DNA of 9,148 bases, taken from the NCBI GenBank assembly GCA_025360355.1, contig JANYCL010000047.1, positions 1-9,148 on the forward strand, written 5' to 3'. Below, one piece after another: positions 5,698-9,148 of the stretch (its first letter is position 1; every line of letters starts with the position of its first letter). The position numbers were made by a program, and so were the translations under genes. This DNA is from Sphingobacteriaceae bacterium. GTDB lineage: Bacteria; Bacteroidota; Bacteroidia; B-17B0; Aurantibacillaceae. Under the pieces are notes generated by a model, which saw only the letters and a program-made list of their open reading frames with translations, had not been told where the DNA came from and did no database searches.

Positions 5698-7809
5698 TTA
5701 ATCAGTAGCAATTACTTTGTAATTATATTCTGTATTAGAAGATTTAACGATCACAAAATAAACTCCTGCTGCATTAATAACACTTCTGCTTAAAGTATAT
5801 TGATCAGAATTAATTTTATCCGAAAAAATTAATGCGCCCATTGCATTGTAAACTTTTATGTCGCCGTTAACTATTTCTTTTAATTTTATTGTTGTTTGGT
5901 GATTGAAAGGATTCGGATAAATATTACTTTCTTTAATTAAACTTTTATTATCCATGCCTGTTGAAATGGCGCAGGTAAAAGTGCTGAAGCCATCTAATTT
6001 ACCATAGCCCCATTTATAATTCGGCAAAGAAGAACCGGTAAATGCATCGCTGTAAGTACAATTAATAATGGCCTGACGAATTTGTTTATTTGTAAAAGCA
6101 GGATGCGCTTGCATAAATAAAGTTGCCAAACCTGCTACAACAGGAGAGGAAGCTGATGTTCCGCCACTCGCGACATGAAAACTACCTTGTGCAACTCCGG
6201 TTGGATTAGTGAGTATTAAATTAGCCTGCATGCTAATTACCAAACAAGTAAAAATAAACGCGCCGCTGGCTGCTACTTCAGGTTTCACACGCCCATCGCG
6301 TGTTGGTCCTGCACTGCTGTTATCAGCAAGGTCGCCGGTGCTTGTAGGAAGAGTTTGCAATGTGTTAGTTACATCCCAATATGTTTTTAAGTTGTTGTAA
6401 TTGGCAACTGTAATTATATCATCGCTGCATTGAAAGCCACTGCAAATGGATTGAATGGTATCGGGCATTGTATATTTTGTAATTTTAGGATATTGCGCTA
6501 CGGTTGGCAAGCCGGCTGTAGCGAAATTGAAATTCCAAGCGTCAAATTTACCAGTACCGTTGCTTTCGATCCGCCATAAATAAGCGGCACTATCAGGTGT
6601 TATTTTAATAAACAATTCGTAAACACCATAAGCGTTTACACTGGCGGAACTTTCAATAATTCCAATTCTGTTAGCGCCGACTTTTAGCGTGTCTTTTTTT
6701 AATGTAAAGCAGTAATTGTAGTTTTTAAAACCAATATTTCCCAGATCATTAAAATTAAGTCTGTTCGATCCTATCGAGTATTTTACATTCTTAATATTAT
6801 TTGTATCAGCATAAAGCCAATAATATAAGTTACCGGATGAAGTGTATAGCCATGTAAAATTAGTGTCAGCAGGTGTAGCAATATTTTGTGTATGAAATTT
6901 TACATTACCTGCATTCCCTGCTGCAACAACCATCGCTCTTCCGGGAATATTAGAAATTAAACCATCAATTAATTTAGCTTCAGAGTCAGTGCCATCATGA
7001 CTGCCATAATAATCTCCAACACTTGCGTTAATTACAAATGGTTTTCCTGCTGCTGTTGCTTTTGTAATAATGTATTGAACAGCGTCTGCAATTATTGGTC
7101 CAGGTTTATTAAAATCCAAAGCAACAACAATAATTTCTGCTTTCGATGCAACTCCTTCGTGCGATAAACTTGCTAAACCATTTCCGGCTGCAATACCTGT
7201 AACGCCGGTTCCGTGTCCGTAATATAGAGTATCAACATGCGTGCAAGATCCTCCGTTTATTTGTGCAGCTGTCCATTCTTGTCCGTAACCAAAAGGCATT
7301 GGTATAGTTGTTGGTGTAGTTACTGTTTGATCCCAAATAAAATTAATTCGTGTATTTCCTAAAGCATCTTTAAAATCAGGATGATTAAAATCACAACCAG
7401 AATCAATTATACCAACTATCATTCCTGTCCCGTCGTAAGCAGCAGTTAAAGGTGTGGTTCCTAATTTTACCGGACGGATACGGTTGCGTATTTGCATGGT
7501 ATCGTTCAGTGGTTTTTTGTTAGGCTCAATATATTCAATAAATTTAGCGGTCTTGTTTTCAATTAAAGCTGCTATTGCGTTTACATTCGCGTTAACACAA
7601 GCAACATTATTAGCATAATACTTCACCTTGATCCCCAAAGTTTTTTCTGCAGCAAGGAGTTTTGGAATGTCACCTGTAATTAAAACATCAAAGTTTGCTG
7701 AAGGAAGTGTTTTGTTCTCGATTCTGCTTTTAAGAGCATTGCTTAAGTTTTTTTGCGAATAACCTGAAAGGCATAAAAAACAAGCGAAAAAATAAATTGT
7801 ATACCGCAT
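5698..7809 (-). CDS. subtilisin-like serine protease (S8) with T9SS C-terminal sorting domain
   Basis: This encodes a 703-residue secreted peptidase. A signal peptide (1-about 19, GYS|QK) is followed by a propeptide-like region (about 38-100). The S8 domain spans about 125-610. The catalytic triad is intact: D136 in GIIDSGCDFNHPDF, H199 in GHGTGVTGIAAGNG and S552 in GGTSASSPVVAG. N299 in VVAAGNAG fits the oxyanion-hole Asn. The stretch from N299 to S552 is about 250 residues, against roughly 65 in subtilisin, so a beta-rich domain (about 305-460) is inserted there. This layout, together with RINFIWDQ (154-161) and EWTAAQING (178-186), recalls the CspA-like S8 subgroup, which carries a jelly-roll insert. 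Residues about 628-703 are a type A sorting domain (SNIYPNPFNHQTTIKL, VYNAMG, AAGVYFVIV). The protein is probably exported across the outer membrane by T9SS and then attached or released. Its substrate is unknown. It is the first gene of the operon with prmC. Confidence 0.93.
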   Translation of the reverse strand: MRYTIYFFACFLCLSGYSQKNLSNALKSRIENKTLPSANFDVLITGDIPKLLAAEKTLGIKVKYYANNVACVNANVNAIAALIENKTAKFIEYIEPNKKPLNDTMQIRNRIRPVKLGTTPLTAAYDGTGMIVGIIDSGCDFNHPDFKDALGNTRINFIWDQTVTTPTTIPMPFGYGQEWTAAQINGGSCTHVDTLYYGHGTGVTGIAAGNGLASLSHEGVASKAEIIVVALDFNKPGPIIADAVQYIITKATAAGKPFVINASVGDYYGSHDGTDSEAKLIDGLISNIPGRAMVVAAGNAGNVKFHTQNIATPADTNFTWLYTSSGNLYYWLYADTNNIKNVKYSIGSNRLNFNDLGNIGFKNYNYCFTLKKDTLKVGANRIGIIESSASVNAYGVYELFIKITPDSAAYLWRIESNGTGKFDAWNFNFATAGLPTVAQYPKITKYTMPDTIQSICSGFQCSDDIITVANYNNLKTYWDVTNTLQTLPTSTGDLADNSSAGPTRDGRVKPEVAASGAFIFTCLVISMQANLILTNPTGVAQGSFHVASGGTSASSPVVAGLATLFMQAHPAFTNKQIRQAIINCTYSDAFTGSSLPNYKWGYGKLDGFSTFTCAISTGMDNKSLIKESNIYPNPFNHQTTIKLKEIVNGDIKVYNAMGALIFSDKINSDQYTLSRSVINAAGVYFVIVKSSNTEYNYKVIATD

Positions 7810-7813
7810 CTTA

Positions 7814-7821
7814 TAAAATTA
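7814..7821 (-). promoter_or_regulatory. weak -7 element candidate for the protease operon
   Basis: On the minus strand this reads TAATTTTA, 7 of 8 to TAnnTTTG, 4 nt before the ATG at 7809. The surrounding DNA is nearly all A and T, so chance is likely. It is the best candidate in the 37-nt divergent gap. Confidence 0.2.
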
Positions 7822-7832
7822 AAAAAAATAAT

Positions 7833-7840
7833 CATCTTTG
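7833..7840 (+). promoter_or_regulatory. -7 promoter element candidate for the 7847 gene
   Basis: CATCTTTG matches TAnnTTTG at 7 of 8 positions and ends 6 nt before the ATG at 7847. No clear -33 TTG is visible in the A-rich upstream DNA. The position is similar to the elements at 3425-3432 and 3489-3496. Confidence 0.35.
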
Positions 7841-7846
7841 CCTAAT

Positions 7847-8497
7847 ATGCGCTCTATCATTTTTATAATTTTATTGACCCTCACCTCAAGGCTTTATTCA
7901 CAAGCTGATTCGGTAGCGTATTCGAGGGATTTTATCTTATATGAAGGCTTATATTTAACATATTGGGATTTCAGACATAACTGGCCAATCCCGAAAGAGA
8001 AAATTCTGACTAAAATTAGTAAAGACCAGCTCGATTTTTACGGTAAATTAATAGAAGAAGATAAAATAGAATACATTGAACGCGATGGCAACAATTCAAC
8101 TATAAAATCAGATAAAGTTTGGGGTTTTTGTCAGAATAATGTTATTTATCTTAATATAAATAAATCTTTTTTCCGCATCCCCGTTTTTGGTACTATCAGT
8201 TATTTTTTAGCTTCCGTGGATGTTACAATTTATTCGCCCGGGTATAATTCATTCATTAACGGACCTACTGGAGGAAGTACCAGAACAAATGCAAAGGAGA
8301 TCAGGGAATACTTAATGGATTTTTATACGGGTAAGATAATTGACTATAACCTGACCAATATTGAAGAAATGCTTAAAAAAGATGCTGAGATCTATTTCGA
8401 ATTCGATGCTTTAAGTAAGAAAAAGAAAAAAGAACTGGCCAATCGTTATATCCGTAAATACAACGAAAAACATCCTGTTTATTTTCCAAAGAATTGA
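7847..8497 (+). CDS. exported protein of unknown function
   Basis: This encodes a 216-residue protein from ATG 7847. A TTG at 7838 in the same frame would add three residues but lies within the likely -7 element. A short signal peptide (MRSIIFIILLTLTSRLYS|Q) predicts export to the periplasm or beyond. The mature protein opens with YEGLYLTYWDFRHNWPI (32-48) and continues with KVWGFCQNNVIYLNINKSFF (90-109) and RIPVFGTISYF (110-120). A glycine-rich turn (137-144) follows, then a charged, helical, Lys-rich C-terminus (about 170-205, including KKKKKE). The 'Y.G.YLT..DF..N.P' opening followed by 'K.WG.C..N..Y' recalls an uncharacterised family I have seen in Bacteroidota, but I cannot name it. It is divergent from the protease operon. 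Its stop lies 36 nt before the ABC-F gene. Confidence 0.87.
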   Translation: MRSIIFIILLTLTSRLYSQADSVAYSRDFILYEGLYLTYWDFRHNWPIPKEKILTKISKDQLDFYGKLIEEDKIEYIERDGNNSTIKSDKVWGFCQNNVIYLNINKSFFRIPVFGTISYFLASVDVTIYSPGYNSFINGPTGGSTRTNAKEIREYLMDFYTGKIIDYNLTNIEEMLKKDAEIYFEFDALSKKKKKELANRYIRKYNEKHPVYFPKN

Positions 8498-8503
8498 AAT
8501 TTT

Positions 8504-8514
8504 TAGTACTTTCG
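8504..8514 (+). promoter_or_regulatory. possible promoter of the ABC-F gene
   Basis: TAGTACTTTCG lies 19 nt upstream of the ATG at 8534. Its TACTTTCG core fits TAnnTTTG at 7 of 8 positions. No -33 TTG at the expected distance was found. It would give the ABC-F gene its own transcript separate from the preceding gene. Confidence 0.3.
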
Positions 8515-8533
8515 TCTCTCAAATTTTACAATT

Positions 8534-9148
8534 ATGGCAGACGAAGGCAGACAAATAATTTTCAGCATGGTGAATGTTTCCAAAATTCACCCTCCTCAAA
8601 AACAAGTTTTAAAAGATATTTACATTTCGTTTTATTATGGCGCCAAAATTGGCGTGTTAGGTTTAAACGGTTCGGGTAAATCAACTTTACTCCGTATTAT
8701 GGCTGGAGTTGATAAGGATTATATTGGGGAAATTCACCAATCGCCGGGCTATTCTATTGGGATGTTAGAGCAAGAGCCTAAATTAGATGAAAGCAAAACG
8801 GTTATTGAAATAGTTCGTGAAGGCGCGCAAAAACACGTTGATATTTTAAATGAGTTTGAAGAAGTGAATAATAAATTCATGGATGAAGAAATAATTAATG
8901 ATCCTGATAAAATGGAAAAGTTAATTAACCGTCAAGCGCAACTGCAGGAATTAATTGATCAGAATGATCTCTGGAATTTAGATAACCGCTTGGAGCGTTC
9001 AATGGATGCTTTACGTTGTCCGGAAAGTGATACATCAGTAAAAATATTATCAGGTGGAGAACGTCGCCGTGTTGCTTTATGTCGTTTGTTAATTCAGGAA
9101 CCGGATATTTTATTGTTAGATGAGCCTACCAATCACTTGGATGCTGAA
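8534..9148 (+). CDS. ettA: energy-dependent translational throttle protein EttA (ABC-F), 3' end cut by window
   Basis: The frame starts at ATG 8534 and stays open to the window end, giving the first 205 residues of a protein that is usually about 555 long. The first ATPase domain is complete in its core: Walker A GLNGSGKST (43-51), Q-loop Q80 in LEQEP, signature LSGGE (172-176), and Walker B DILLLDEPTNHLD (191-203) with catalytic E197. The opening (IIFSMVNVSKIHPPQKQVLK, then GAKIGVLGLNG and LRIMAGVDKDYIGE) is the pattern of EttA rather than of Uup or antibiotic-resistance ABC-F proteins. The helical stretch about 95-145 fits the arm that contacts ribosomal L1. EttA is a cytoplasmic ribosome-binding ATPase that acts at the E site and gates entry into elongation according to the ATP/ADP ratio. 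It has no membrane domain, so it is not a transporter. An ATG at 8567 is internal and would remove conserved residues. Confidence 0.92.
   Translation, partial: MADEGRQIIFSMVNVSKIHPPQKQVLKDIYISFYYGAKIGVLGLNGSGKSTLLRIMAGVDKDYIGEIHQSPGYSIGMLEQEPKLDESKTVIEIVREGAQKHVDILNEFEEVNNKFMDEEIINDPDKMEKLINRQAQLQELIDQNDLWNLDNRLERSMDALRCPESDTSVKILSGGERRRVALCRLLIQEPDILLLDEPTNHLDAE

Noticed and set aside
5185..5793. Plus-strand ORFs at 5185-5427 and 5563-5793
   Set aside because: They are antisense to prmC and the protease 3' end, both of which have intact family motifs.
6209..6400. Plus-strand ORF of 63 codons inside the protease gene
   Set aside because: It is antisense to the region carrying the catalytic Ser motif and its upstream strand, with no independent support.
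8494..8679. Plus-strand ORF of 61 codons after the 7847 gene
   Set aside because: It overlaps the EttA reading frame in a different phase. The frame starting at 8534 encodes Walker A in the right place, so this one is a shadow.
1..9148. Mobile element, phage, CRISPR or defence system
   Set aside because: No transposase, integrase, long terminal inverted repeats, spaced direct repeats or nuclease/effector motifs were seen. The genes look like ordinary Bacteroidota chromosomal genes.
8534..9148. ABC-F protein as an antibiotic-resistance factor or a transporter
   Set aside because: There is no membrane domain, and the N-terminal and Walker-region patterns are those of EttA rather than of Vga, Msr or OptrA proteins.

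Overview
The window looks like an AT-rich chromosomal segment of a member of the Bacteroidota. Two long proteins end in a type A C-terminal sorting domain of the type IX secretion system (T9SS), which is known only from this phylum. Several signal peptides end in the typical S/A-Q junction, and TAnnTTTG-like -7 promoter elements sit very close to start codons. No tRNA, rRNA, CRISPR array, transposase or phage gene was seen. The genus cannot be told from this sequence.

Layout. (1) 2-885, plus strand: the 3' end of a protein with a hydrophobic tail, overlapping by 7 nt an exported protein with a duplicated GPMY-type beta module. (2) 886-1096: a short gap with one possible 41-residue membrane ORF on the minus strand. 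(3) 3414-1097, minus strand: a two-gene operon with a 4-nt ATGA overlap. It encodes a lipoprotein, probably with a small beta-barrel, and then a CotH-kinase-family protein with a T9SS sorting domain. (4) 3415-3500: a divergent promoter region. (5) 3501-3977, plus strand: an unrecognised acidic cytoplasmic protein that appears internally duplicated. (6) 3978-4041: a convergent gap with four ACGAAT repeats. (7) 7809-4042, minus strand: a tight three-gene operon of a T9SS-exported subtilisin-like protease, the release-factor methyltransferase PrmC and an exported protein with two TonB C-terminal-like domains. (8) 7847-8497, plus strand: an exported protein of unknown function. (9) 8534-9148, plus strand: the first 205 codons of an EttA-type ABC-F ATPase, cut by the window end.

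How the genes fit together. Most products are predicted to act in the periplasm, outer membrane or outside the cell. The housekeeping proteins PrmC and EttA both act on translation but lie in different transcription units. The most specific functional pairing is the lipoprotein and CotH-type kinase, which are translationally coupled.

I see no defence island, biosynthetic cluster or other obviously new multi-gene system. The recurring oddity is internal duplication in three neighbouring, otherwise unrelated small proteins (343-885, 3501-3977 and 4042-4821).
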